Shown here one piece after another: positions 16,195-24,262 of a stretch of DNA of 55,567 bases. The notes beneath the pieces are model-generated. The model did not search any database and was not told where the DNA came from. It was given only the letters and a program-made list of their open reading frames with translations. Every line of letters starts with the position of its first letter. Positions within the stretch are counted from its first letter, which is position 1. The DNA is taken from contig CACKXA010000004.1 in NCBI GenBank assembly GCA_902604055.1, positions 1 to 55,567 on the forward strand, in the 5' to 3' direction. A program made the position numbers and the translations under genes. This DNA comes from an uncultured Pelagibacteraceae bacterium. Lineage in GTDB: Bacteria; Pseudomonadota; Alphaproteobacteria; Pelagibacterales; Pelagibacteraceae.

Positions 16195-17236
16195 ATTTAG
16201 ATAATTCAGCTTCTATCATGTCATCTATAAGTTTTTCTGTTGTAATCGATGGTTTCCACTTTAGATATTTTCGTGCTTTAGAGTAATTTCCTTTTAAAAA
16301 GTCGACTTCACTAGGCCTAAAATGTTTCTTATCAATATCAATAATAATTTTTCCGGAATTTTGATCTACACCTCTTTCATACAGACCCTTTCCTTTCCAC
16401 TTAATATTCATAGAAAGTTTTTTTGCAACAGAATTAATAAAGCTTTTTACAGTATTTTCTTTATTCGTTGCTATAACCCAATCATCTGGCTTTTTATATT
16501 GAAGAATTTTCCACATAGAAACTGCATAATCTTTAGCGTGTCCCCAGTCTCTAATTGCGTACAAGTTACCTAATGTAAGTTTTTTTTGTATCCCTTTTTG
16601 TATTCTAGTTAAACCTTGAACAATTTTTTTTGTTACAAAGGTGGGTCCTCGCCTTGGAGACTCGTGATTAAAAAGAATACCATTGCTAGCAAAAATACCA
16701 TAAGCTTCTCGATAATGTACAGCAGTATGATATGCAAAAACTTTAGACACACCATAAATTGATCTTGGATGGAAAGGTGTCAATTCGTTTAAAGAGTTTT
16801 TATTTTTTACAAGCCCATACATTTCTGAGCTGGAAGCTTGATAATATTTTGTCTTTTTTAAATTTAAAATTCTAATAGACTCTAATATTCTTAATGCACC
16901 CAAAGCCGTTATATCAGCTGTGTATTCAGGTATATCAAAAGAAACTCTAACATGACTTTGTGCAGCTAGGTTGTAAATTTCATCAGGTTTAATCTTATTT
17001 ATTATATTTAATGTACTTGTACCGTCAGATATATCTCCGTAATGAATAAATATATTCTTGTTGTCAAAATTTACACTATCAAATAAATGATCTATCCTTT
17101 CAGTATTAGCACTTGAGGATCTTCTCTTAACCCCATGAATAATGTAATTTTTATTAAGTAACAACTCGGCTAAATAAGATCCATCTTGTCCGGTTATTCC
17201 AAATATTAAAGCTATTTTTTTTTTTAATTTTGCCAT
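16187..17236 (-). CDS. gmd: GDP-mannose 4,6-dehydratase
   Basis: A 349-residue extended SDR. 'ALIFGITGQDGSYLAELLL' is the GMD-specific nucleotide motif; 'GVKRRSSSANTERIDHL', 'NLAAQSHVRVSF' and 'YGVSKVFAYHT' with Tyr and Lys are also typical. It converts GDP-D-mannose to GDP-4-keto-6-deoxy-D-mannose, the branch point to fucose, rhamnose, perosamine and colitose. No GDP-fucose synthase is obvious; instead a His-type DegT enzyme follows. It overlaps the two-domain glycosyltransferase gene by 13 bases. Confidence 0.93.
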   Translation of the reverse strand: MAKLKKKIALIFGITGQDGSYLAELLLNKNYIIHGVKRRSSSANTERIDHLFDSVNFDNKNIFIHYGDISDGTSTLNIINKIKPDEIYNLAAQSHVRVSFDIPEYTADITALGALRILESIRILNLKKTKYYQASSSEMYGLVKNKNSLNELTPFHPRSIYGVSKVFAYHTAVHYREAYGIFASNGILFNHESPRRGPTFVTKKIVQGLTRIQKGIQKKLTLGNLYAIRDWGHAKDYAVSMWKILQYKKPDDWVIATNKENTVKSFINSVAKKLSMNIKWKGKGLYERGVDQNSGKIIIDIDKKHFRPSEVDFLKGNYSKARKYLKWKPSITTEKLIDDMIEAELSKFD

Positions 17237-19356
17237 AAAAATCTTTTTTTATTATTTAGATTCATTGTTTTATTAATTATATATTCGGCTACAAGGTCTG
17301 AATTAAAATATTTCATGTACTTTTCCTTTCCCTTTTTAGCTATGTTTCTTCTTAGTTTATCATCGTTTGAAATCTTAATTATTTTCTCAGACAAATCATT
17401 TATATTTTTATAAAAAACCATTTCACTATTACTAAAAAAATCTCTGTATTGAGTTTTTTCATCTATCAAACAAACTAAACCATTTCCAACTATTTGGGTT
17501 ATTCTATCACTACTATAATATTTAATAGTATCACCTCTGCTTAAATTCAAACCCATTTTCGCATTACTGATAGTTTTAAAATAATGATCTGCCCATATTG
17601 GTTGGATTTTATCTAAACCATATATATCAAATTTGGTATCAGGTGTCTTTTTTAGTAAATTTTTAATAAAAATTGATCTATCATCCATTTTACCAGTTTT
17701 TAAAACTCCTCTGTGAACACCATGGCTTAAAGCAAAAAACACATCTACAGGACAAGATTTATTAAAATTATTTAAGGTCTCAAAAGATTTATCACTCGGG
17801 TTTGGAATGTAAAAAGACTCATTATTTTTTGGTATAAAATTTAATGCAGATGGACTAGTGGTCATAAAACTTGCATCGACAGAGTCAATCTTGTCTAAAA
17901 TTCTTTGCTTATTTCTATTATAATCTGGTCCTTTTGGATTAAGAGGGTCTAAAAACCATTGTCCTATTCTAATGTTTGGATAGTCATCTCTCAATTCACT
18001 AATTTGATCTGATGAGATCAAGTCAGCATGGCCTAAGATAATTAAGTCAGGCTTATAATTATAACATGTTCTTTTAAGTTTATCGTTTAAAATTTTTGAT
18101 CCCTTAAAGTCATTAATAGATCTATAATATTTTTGAATGTCTCTATCACTGAATCCAAGAACACTGTGCCCCAATCTTATGAATCCATTATTAATTCTAC
18201 GACCGGTGTTGAAAAAAAGTCTTCCATCTAATCTTTCGTTAAAATTTGTTATATGCAAAATTCTTAGCTTTGATTTCTTTTTAGGTGTGTAAAATTTTTT
18301 TATATTTTCTATCTTATCTAACCTATAATTATCAATACTTTTAGAAACGAATTTATGTGATAAATAAAAATTTTTTATAGACAATTTTTGTAAATTTTTT
18401 CTTAGAGATTTATTCTTAATTAATTCATTTATTATTTTTGTTAATTCTGCGCTAGATAAATTCTTTAATATTTTTGCATTAGTTACGGTTTCTGGTAGCC
18501 CACCTTTGTTTGTTATTATAACAGCACAACCATTAGCTGAAGCCTCCAAACTAGTCCTTCCAAAAGGCTCTTCCCATCTCGAGCAGACAACAGCAATACT
18601 TGTTTTTTTAAAAATATTAATTACATCAACGTGTTTTTTAAAACCAAGTAGTTTCGCATTTTTATGTTTTAACTCGATTTTTTCTCTCTTTTCATCACCT
18701 ATTATCATAGCTTGCCAATCTAGATTTTTATCTAATACTTTTTTAATTGCTTTACAAAAAATATCGTAGCCTTTCGCTTTATTTAATTTACCGACAAAAG
18801 TTATCCATTTTTTTTTGCTTTTAACTAATGAAGGATTGCCTTTTTTTGCTGATTGATAAAATACAGATAGCTTATCACTATTTACAAATTTATTTTCCAT
18901 CCCTTCTAAAAATCTTTTTTTAGACCAATTACTATTAAAAATTATCTTATAACATTTTTTTAAAAGTAATTTTCTATCATCTATATTTTTTGATCCATCC
19001 ATCGATAAAGGATCGTTATGGAAATAAAGTGAGATAATTTTCTTTTTAAATATTGTGGATAAAATTTTTACGTAAGTAGGTCTATTGTGAATTTCTATTA
19101 TAGAAGATTTATTTTTCTTTTCTAAATCAATAAAATTATTGACATAATTTCTTGTTTGGCTTGATAAAATATTTTTTTTAATTTCAATATTAATATATTT
19201 AATGGGAAATTTTTTTTTAAAATCAGTATTTCCAAAAACAGTAATGTTTTTTCTAAATTTACTTATCTTAGTTGTTTCATAAACAAACAAAGACACTGCT
19301 CCAGGATACTCTGGAGAGAAATTTTCTTTATAGGGTAACAAAATCGATATTTTCAT
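17224..19356 (-). CDS. Two-domain glycosyltransferase (GT4 fused to CgeB-like GT)
   Basis: A 710-residue fusion. The N-terminal half (about 1-350) is a GT4 enzyme with 'VGKLNKAKGYDIF' and the catalytic 'EEPFGRTSLEASANG'. The C-terminal half (about 365-710) is a second GT-B unit of the CgeB / Glyco_trans_1_2 type: 'GRRINNGFIRLGHSV', 'GDTIKYYSSDRITQIVGNG' and a final helix. Two glycosyl transfers by one polypeptide are therefore likely, or one half is regulatory. The linker near 345-370 is basic. It is the first glycosyltransferase of the island in transcription order after a GIY-YIG gene that it overlaps by four bases. Confidence 0.8.
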   Translation of the reverse strand: MKISILLPYKENFSPEYPGAVSLFVYETTKISKFRKNITVFGNTDFKKKFPIKYINIEIKKNILSSQTRNYVNNFIDLEKKNKSSIIEIHNRPTYVKILSTIFKKKIISLYFHNDPLSMDGSKNIDDRKLLLKKCYKIIFNSNWSKKRFLEGMENKFVNSDKLSVFYQSAKKGNPSLVKSKKKWITFVGKLNKAKGYDIFCKAIKKVLDKNLDWQAMIIGDEKREKIELKHKNAKLLGFKKHVDVINIFKKTSIAVVCSRWEEPFGRTSLEASANGCAVIITNKGGLPETVTNAKILKNLSSAELTKIINELIKNKSLRKNLQKLSIKNFYLSHKFVSKSIDNYRLDKIENIKKFYTPKKKSKLRILHITNFNERLDGRLFFNTGRRINNGFIRLGHSVLGFSDRDIQKYYRSINDFKGSKILNDKLKRTCYNYKPDLIILGHADLISSDQISELRDDYPNIRIGQWFLDPLNPKGPDYNRNKQRILDKIDSVDASFMTTSPSALNFIPKNNESFYIPNPSDKSFETLNNFNKSCPVDVFFALSHGVHRGVLKTGKMDDRSIFIKNLLKKTPDTKFDIYGLDKIQPIWADHYFKTISNAKMGLNLSRGDTIKYYSSDRITQIVGNGLVCLIDEKTQYRDFFSNSEMVFYKNINDLSEKIIKISNDDKLRRNIAKKGKEKYMKYFNSDLVAEYIINKTMNLNNKKRFLWQN

Positions 19357-19601
19357 TTACTTTTATTTTTTATTATATTTCTTATTGTTCTATTGTGCTT
19401 TATATAATATTCTCTTGAAATTGCTTTACTTTTTGTACTGATTTTTTCTTTATAAATAAGCTTCCATTTTCTACCTTTGGTAAACTTTGCGCCCTTTCCA
19501 GAATTATGAAGCTTGATTCTTTTATCTAATGAATTTGTATAACCTACATAAGTTACAGGTATTCTTTCAACTGATTTGAGCATATAAACATAGTAGCTCA
19601 T
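19353..19601 (-). CDS. GIY-YIG domain protein (UPF0213/YhbQ-like)
   Basis: An 82-residue single-domain GIY-YIG protein. The signature is spread over 'YYVYMLKS' and 'TYVGYTNSLDKRIKLHN', followed by 'GKGAKFTKGRKWKLIY' and a basic end. Small YhbQ-type proteins have nuclease activity on branched or damaged DNA in some bacteria. It lies between ALDH (five bases away) and the glycan genes, which it overlaps. It may be a repair gene rather than part of the glycan pathway. Confidence 0.85.
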   Translation of the reverse strand: MSYYVYMLKSVERIPVTYVGYTNSLDKRIKLHNSGKGAKFTKGRKWKLIYKEKISTKSKAISREYYIKHNRTIRNIIKNKSK

Positions 19602-19606
19602 TAACC

Positions 19607-21046
19607 CTATTTTAAGCCTAGATGAGTATATTTAACGTTTAAGTAGTCTTTAATAGCCATAGAGCCGCCTTCTCTTCCATATCCAGTTTGTTTTATACCT
19701 CCAAAAGGTGCTTCTGGTAGCGCAACAACACCAGTGTTAACAGCAACAGTACCTGTTTCCATTAACTCTGAAGCTTTATGAGCTTTTTCAAGATTATTTG
19801 TATAGACATAACTAGCTAATCCAAGATCATTATTATTTGCTCTTTTCACTACTTCATCAAAATGTTTAAATGAGAGTATTGGAACTAGTGGTCCAAAAGG
19901 CTCTTGCTTCATAATGGTGAAATCATCTTTAACATTATCAAAAACAGTTGGTTCATAAAAATAACCTTTGTTAAATCCTGCTGGTTTTTTTCCACCTGAT
20001 AGAACTGTAGCACCTTCATTTTTAGTAACCTCCACTAAAGCTTCAACTTCCTCTAGCCTCTTTTTTGTCGTTAAGGGACCTAAAATAGTGTCTTGCTCCA
20101 TTCCATTTCCTATCTTTAATTTTTTCGTTTTTTCAACCATCATTTTTGTAAAAGCATCCTTTTTTTTTTCATGTATATAAAAACGACTAGGCGAAATACA
20201 TACTTGACCGTTATTTCTAAATTTAGCAAAAATTGCTATATCCGTAACTTTATCTATATCAGCATCTTCGAAAACTATGAAAGGTGAATGTCCGCTAAGT
20301 TCCATAGTAACTCTTTGGACCTTATCAGCTGCTTTTTTTAAAATTAATTTTCCTACTCGAGTTGAGCCTGTTATTGAAACTTTTTTTATTATATCAGATG
20401 AAAGTAACTGGTCAGAAATATATGCTGGATCACCGGATAATAAATTAACAACACCGGGAGGAACCCCTGCTTCATTGCAAATATCTACCAACTCCATTAC
20501 AGATCCTGGAGTTATAACGTCGGGTTTAACTATTACAGAACACCCTGCAGATAAAGCAGTAGAAATTTTTCTTGATGCAAGTGTTATTGGAAAATTCCAA
20601 GGAACAAGAGCAGCCACAACACCTACTGGCTGATACGAAACTTGAATTCTAGTATCAGGAGATCTTCCTTGTAAAGTTTCTCCGTAGATTCTTTTTGCCT
20701 CTTCAGAGCTCCATTCAAATATATCAGCTGCACCATTTGCTTCACCAGAACCTTCTTTGAGAGGTTTTCCTACTTCTAGTGTTAACCATTTGGCTAGAAT
20801 ATCATTTTTTTTTCTCATTAATTCTGAAATTTTTCTTATCACCTTAGATCTTTCCCATGGAGAGGTATTTCTCCAAATGTTAAAACCTTTTTCAGCGGAT
20901 TTGAGACATAAATCAATATCTTCTTTGTTAGCTTTTGATGCTTTTCCTATTACTTCTTCTGTTGCAGGATTTATTACGCTATAGGTTTCTCCACTAAAGG
21001 ATTTTTGCCATTTACCGTTTATAAATTGACCAAATTTTTCGTACAT
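19607..21046 (-). CDS. NAD(P)-dependent aldehyde dehydrogenase (semialdehyde type)
   Basis: A 479-residue ALDH-superfamily enzyme. 'VPWNFP' and 'VIVKPD' (Lys174) bind NAD(P), Glu249 in 'MELSGHSP' is the general base, and Cys283 in 'NNGQVCISP' is the nucleophile; 'PFGGIKQTGYGREGG' ends the oligomerisation region. Overall it resembles succinate-semialdehyde dehydrogenase (GabD) and 2-oxoglutarate-semialdehyde dehydrogenase; the substrate cannot be decided here. It faces leftward, with its start about 50 bases from the decayed tRNA-Glu copy. Its base composition is closer to core genes than to the glycan island. Confidence 0.85.
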   Translation of the reverse strand: MYEKFGQFINGKWQKSFSGETYSVINPATEEVIGKASKANKEDIDLCLKSAEKGFNIWRNTSPWERSKVIRKISELMRKKNDILAKWLTLEVGKPLKEGSGEANGAADIFEWSSEEAKRIYGETLQGRSPDTRIQVSYQPVGVVAALVPWNFPITLASRKISTALSAGCSVIVKPDVITPGSVMELVDICNEAGVPPGVVNLLSGDPAYISDQLLSSDIIKKVSITGSTRVGKLILKKAADKVQRVTMELSGHSPFIVFEDADIDKVTDIAIFAKFRNNGQVCISPSRFYIHEKKKDAFTKMMVEKTKKLKIGNGMEQDTILGPLTTKKRLEEVEALVEVTKNEGATVLSGGKKPAGFNKGYFYEPTVFDNVKDDFTIMKQEPFGPLVPILSFKHFDEVVKRANNNDLGLASYVYTNNLEKAHKASELMETGTVAVNTGVVALPEAPFGGIKQTGYGREGGSMAIKDYLNVKYTHLGLK

Positions 21047-21094
21047 AATTAATCTTAATAGTCAGACTATATTTAAAAATAACTTTTTTCAAGA

Positions 21095-21130
21095 TGGCGG
21101 TCTCAAGGGGAAACGAATCCCTCTTTGTTG
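21095..21130 (-). pseudogene. Partial, decayed copy of the tRNA-Glu 3' half
   Basis: These 36 bases match the 3' part of the intact tRNA-Glu (22425-22460) at 33 positions: CCA, the 3' acceptor strand, the T arm and part of the anticodon stem. Beyond this the sequence differs and the D arm and anticodon loop are missing. The orientation is the same as the intact gene. A 3'-end tRNA fragment in direct orientation is the usual trace left by a tRNA-targeting integrase. Confidence 0.82.
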
Positions 21131-21500
21131 ATCGTTATTCTAGGTCAGAACCGCTTTATTATCAATATTTTAGCATAATTCTTTTAAACTAACTAGAGCT
21201 TGATTGTAATTTGTTCACACTCGCAAAGGAAAAATGACTTGTATCAGAAAGCTACGAGACAAATAACAGGTAATAATAAGAAGTTAAAATTCCCCAAATA
21301 TTTCAAAGTTTTGCGTTTAGAAATTTTTAGCAAATAAATGTACAAAGGAAACGGAGTTTATTATGAAAAATGAACATTTCGAGTATTTATATTAACTTCC
21401 TCCTCAACCTTGATACAGCTGACTCAAAAGTTTCTTGCTTTGTTAACATTTAATGCTTAAGAATGATTAGAAAAAAAGAATTTATAGTAAAATTATTTCA
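21131..21500. other. Non-coding stretch inside the tRNA-Glu-bounded insert
   Basis: No substantial gene seen. It contains a candidate leader reading frame (21363-21395) and a second overlapping 11-codon frame from 21338. No clear terminator or riboswitch was recognised. Confidence 0.5.
21363..21395 (+). CDS. Possible leader peptide of ten residues
   Basis: The short frame MKNEHFEYLY has GGAG (21353-21356) six bases before its ATG, a better ribosome-binding site than most genes here possess. A CCTCC-containing segment (21398-21406) follows the stop and could pair with the GGAG. It lies 106 bases upstream of the exported-protein gene. A frame this short may be chance. Confidence 0.2.
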   Translation: MKNEHFEYLY

Positions 21501-22313
21501 ATGAAAAAAATAAATAAATTATTATATATCTTTTTAATCTTGACTTGGAGCAACATCAGTTTTTCCGAAGATCTTAAAAAGATAAATATTAGTCAATCTT
21601 TTATTCACTTTATGGTATCCGATGACATTGGGTGGAGAACAAATATTGAATCAGTATTAATCAGCAAAAATAAAAATATTTTTTTGGTCAAAGAGTGTAG
21701 AGCAGAATCAGTATCTCATCAACGACCTTTCTTTAGTCATCCATTTAGATATGAATTTCTTGCAATCGTAGAAAATGATAAAAGTCATTTTATTAGAACA
21801 TCTGCTACTGATGGAAATGACTCGAATATCATACTTGATTCCTCAATCAAAAATAAAAAATACATAACTGAAAGCAATGCCAATGATTTGAGTTTTGATG
21901 AAGTCTATGAAATACTTTTGTCTGGCAAAAAAAAAAATATTTATTGTAAAATCGATTATGAACACGAAGGAATTAAATATAGTTTAATTTCAGAATGTGA
22001 ATATATAAATTACGGTTCTGATAAAGATAATAATAAATATTTACAACCTATAATGGGATATACTCCTTTTTTTCATGAAAATAAAATTAGATATGGTTAT
22101 GCTGCTATAAATAAAAATAAAAAAAATAATGGAAGATTAGAATTTTTACTTAATGAAAAAAGTCCACTCTTCAATGTTTCTATAGATCAAAACTTATTTA
22201 AATTGTATATTAAAAAATTTTTGAATAAATTATTGTTTTTTTATAATAAAAATGATTTTACAGAATTAGTTTCCATTAAAGAGAGCAAAGTTAATTTTTT
22301 TTCATTTAATTAG
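21501..22313 (+). CDS. Exported protein of unknown function
   Basis: A 270-residue protein I do not recognise. Residues 1-22 look like a Sec signal peptide: basic start 'MKKINK', hydrophobic core and 'ISFSED' cleavage region. The mature part is polar and rich in Lys, Asn and Tyr, with mixed strands and cysteines at 'KECRAES', 'IYCKID' and 'SECEY', which might pair in the periplasm. It is the only sizeable gene between the decayed and the intact tRNA-Glu, and is on the opposite strand to its neighbours. This suggests acquired cargo. Confidence 0.6.
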   Translation: MKKINKLLYIFLILTWSNISFSEDLKKINISQSFIHFMVSDDIGWRTNIESVLISKNKNIFLVKECRAESVSHQRPFFSHPFRYEFLAIVENDKSHFIRTSATDGNDSNIILDSSIKNKKYITESNANDLSFDEVYEILLSGKKKNIYCKIDYEHEGIKYSLISECEYINYGSDKDNNKYLQPIMGYTPFFHENKIRYGYAAINKNKKNNGRLEFLLNEKSPLFNVSIDQNLFKLYIKKFLNKLLFFYNKNDFTELVSIKESKVNFFSFN

Positions 22314-22346
22314 TTTTGATGAATTGAAATAGATTTAATATTACTA

Positions 22347-22367
22347 TTTGATCGCAATCTGATCAAA
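22347..22367 (+). terminator. Hairpin after the exported-protein gene (weak terminator candidate)
   Basis: TTTGATC (22347-22353) and GATCAAA (22361-22367) form a perfect 7-bp stem with a 7-base loop, 34 bases after the stop. No T-run follows on the + strand, so intrinsic termination is doubtful. Confidence 0.3.
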
Positions 22368-22424
22368 ATAAGAAAAAAATGTTTTTAGAAAGAATTAATG
22401 TTTAAACCGATTTTCAAGTGGTAT

Positions 22425-22499
22425 TGGCGGTCCCAAGGGGAATCGAACCCCTCTTTGTTGGATGAAAACCAACTGTCCTAACCGATAGACGATGGGACC
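22425..22499 (-). tRNA. tRNA-Glu (UUC)
   Basis: Read on the minus strand it starts GGTCCCA, which pairs with TGGGACC, and ends in discriminator G plus an encoded CCA (22425-22427). The D arm includes GGTTAGGAC, the anticodon loop is TTTTCAT with anticodon TTC, and the T arm has GGTTCGATT. Its first 22 bases are also the last codons and stop of recJ. A 36-base partial copy lies at 21095-21130. Confidence 0.96.
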
Positions 22500-24262
22500 G
22501 TATTTTTGAATGTCTTGTTAACAGAAATATCATCAATAATAAACTCTACATTTGATTGCCCTTTCCACTCATTTAGGGATAATTTTCCTGCAATATTAAA
22601 TAACTTATTATCCTTTTTAAGTAAGTGAGCTCCTATTTCGTTTTCCAAAGAATTAAAAGCTATACTTTTTATAGTTGTTCCTTCCTGACCTATAAGAATC
22701 GATTTAATATGCTTATCTTTTAGTATTTTATTATTAACAGATTTTAAATTTTCTATTATAAATTTTGGTTCTGGGTTGCCCGATCCAAAAGGAGCTAAAT
22801 AATGAACTTTATTATAAAAATCTAGATTAACAGCAGAAGGAGCAACTATGCAATCTAGATATAAAGGTTTTTCTTTTGATGCTTGTTTAACGTTATTTCT
22901 AAACTTTTGAAAAATAAAATTTTTAAACTTTTCTATATTTTCAGTTTTTATTGAGAAACCTCCTGCCATTTTATGCCCGCCACCCTTTATCAATATATTT
23001 AATTGAACTGCTGCGATAATAATAGAACCAATATCAAAACCTACAATAGATCTAGCTGATGCTTTACCAACATTATTTTCGACTGAAATAATAATAACTG
23101 GCTTATTAAACTTATCTTTAATTCTTGATGCAACAATTCCTATAACACCCTCATGCCAGTTTTCCCCAGATAGAACTAGAACTGGATCTGAAAGTTGTTC
23201 TAAAACTTTTTTTGATATTTTTTGTAAAGCATCCTCTTCTAACAATTTTCTTTCTTTATTAAAATAATCTAACTCTGATGCTATTTTAAAAACTTCTTTT
23301 GGATTAGAATTAATCAATAAATTAGCACCGTGAGAAGATTTACCAACTCTACCACCTGCATTAATTCTTGGTCCTAAAACATATCCTAAATGATAAATAT
23401 TTGGGTTTGTTTCAATTTTACAAAGGTCCGACAAAGTTTTTAGTCCCAAATTATTTTTAGATTTAAAAACTTTTAATCCTTGTTTAACAATAGCCCTATT
23501 TAATCCAATTAATGGAACAACATCACATACAGTTCCTAAGGATACTAAATCCAAATACTGAATTAGATTTGGTTCATTAATATTGTTATTATCAAACCAT
23601 TTATTAAGTCTCAATTCTTTGTTTAAAGAAATTAAGAACATAAATGTTACACCGGCTGCACATAAATAGTTTAAATTTGACTTATCGTCTAAACGATTAG
23701 GATTGATTATTGAATAAGCATTAGGTAAATTGATTTCAGATTGATGGTGATCTAAAACTATTACATCTACATGATTTTTATTTGCATACTCTATTGCTTC
23801 AAAGGATAAAGTTCCACAATCTACAGTAAAGATAATCTTTATGTTTTTGCTAATCAATTTTTTAAATGCTTCTATAGATGGACCGTACCCCTCTTTTTTT
23901 CTGTCTGGTATATATATTTCATATGGTATTTTTAGTTCAGAAAAGTAATTTCCAAGTAAAGCAGTAGAAGTTGCTCCATCCACATCATAGTCACCAAAAA
24001 TTCCTATTTTCTCATTTTTTTTAATAGCCATGATAGTTCTTAAAGAGGATTTTTTCATGTCATTTAGAGACTCTGGATTTGGAAGAAAATTCTTTATTGA
24101 TGGGTCTAAAAAATTTTTAACTTCTTCTCTTTTAATATTTCTTATTGATAAAAGTTTTGAGGTTATTTCATCTAAAAACAAATTTTCTTTTAAGAAAGAT
24201 AAATCAGCTTGATTATATTTCTTTATAATCCATTGTTTACCACTTACCGAAAGTGAATTCAT
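22478..24262 (-). CDS. recJ: Single-stranded-DNA-specific exonuclease RecJ
   Basis: A 594-residue DHH-family 5'-3' exonuclease. 'FGDYDVDGATS' (89-99) and 'VLDHHQSE' (DHH at 171-173) are the metal-binding motifs; 'PRINAGGRVG' and the DHHA1 motif 'GGGHKMAGGF' follow, with an OB-like domain at the end. It acts in RecF-pathway recombination and mismatch repair. The start overlaps the glpX stop by four bases, in a hom-glpX-recJ order common in alphaproteobacteria. The last residues VPSSIG and the TAG stop come from the 5' part of tRNA-Glu, so the two genes overlap by 22 bases on the same strand. Confidence 0.95.
   Translation of the reverse strand: MNSLSVSGKQWIIKKYNQADLSFLKENLFLDEITSKLLSIRNIKREEVKNFLDPSIKNFLPNPESLNDMKKSSLRTIMAIKKNEKIGIFGDYDVDGATSTALLGNYFSELKIPYEIYIPDRKKEGYGPSIEAFKKLISKNIKIIFTVDCGTLSFEAIEYANKNHVDVIVLDHHQSEINLPNAYSIINPNRLDDKSNLNYLCAAGVTFMFLISLNKELRLNKWFDNNNINEPNLIQYLDLVSLGTVCDVVPLIGLNRAIVKQGLKVFKSKNNLGLKTLSDLCKIETNPNIYHLGYVLGPRINAGGRVGKSSHGANLLINSNPKEVFKIASELDYFNKERKLLEEDALQKISKKVLEQLSDPVLVLSGENWHEGVIGIVASRIKDKFNKPVIIISVENNVGKASARSIVGFDIGSIIIAAVQLNILIKGGGHKMAGGFSIKTENIEKFKNFIFQKFRNNVKQASKEKPLYLDCIVAPSAVNLDFYNKVHYLAPFGSGNPEPKFIIENLKSVNNKILKDKHIKSILIGQEGTTIKSIAFNSLENEIGAHLLKKDNKLFNIAGKLSLNEWKGQSNVEFIIDDISVNKTFKNTVPSSIG

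Noticed and set aside
12800-19300. Long T and A runs in the glycan island as phase-variable tracts
   Set aside because: Runs of six to ten are common throughout this AT-rich genome and all the frames are open; no sign of switching.
20277-20633. A 118-codon frame opposite the aldehyde dehydrogenase
   Set aside because: Shadow of the NAD-binding region of the dehydrogenase; no independent evidence.
21374-21388. 14-base match between 21375 and 9976 (CATTTCGAGTATTT) as a repeat
   Set aside because: Very short, no flanking similarity; chance matches of this length are expected in AT-rich sequence.
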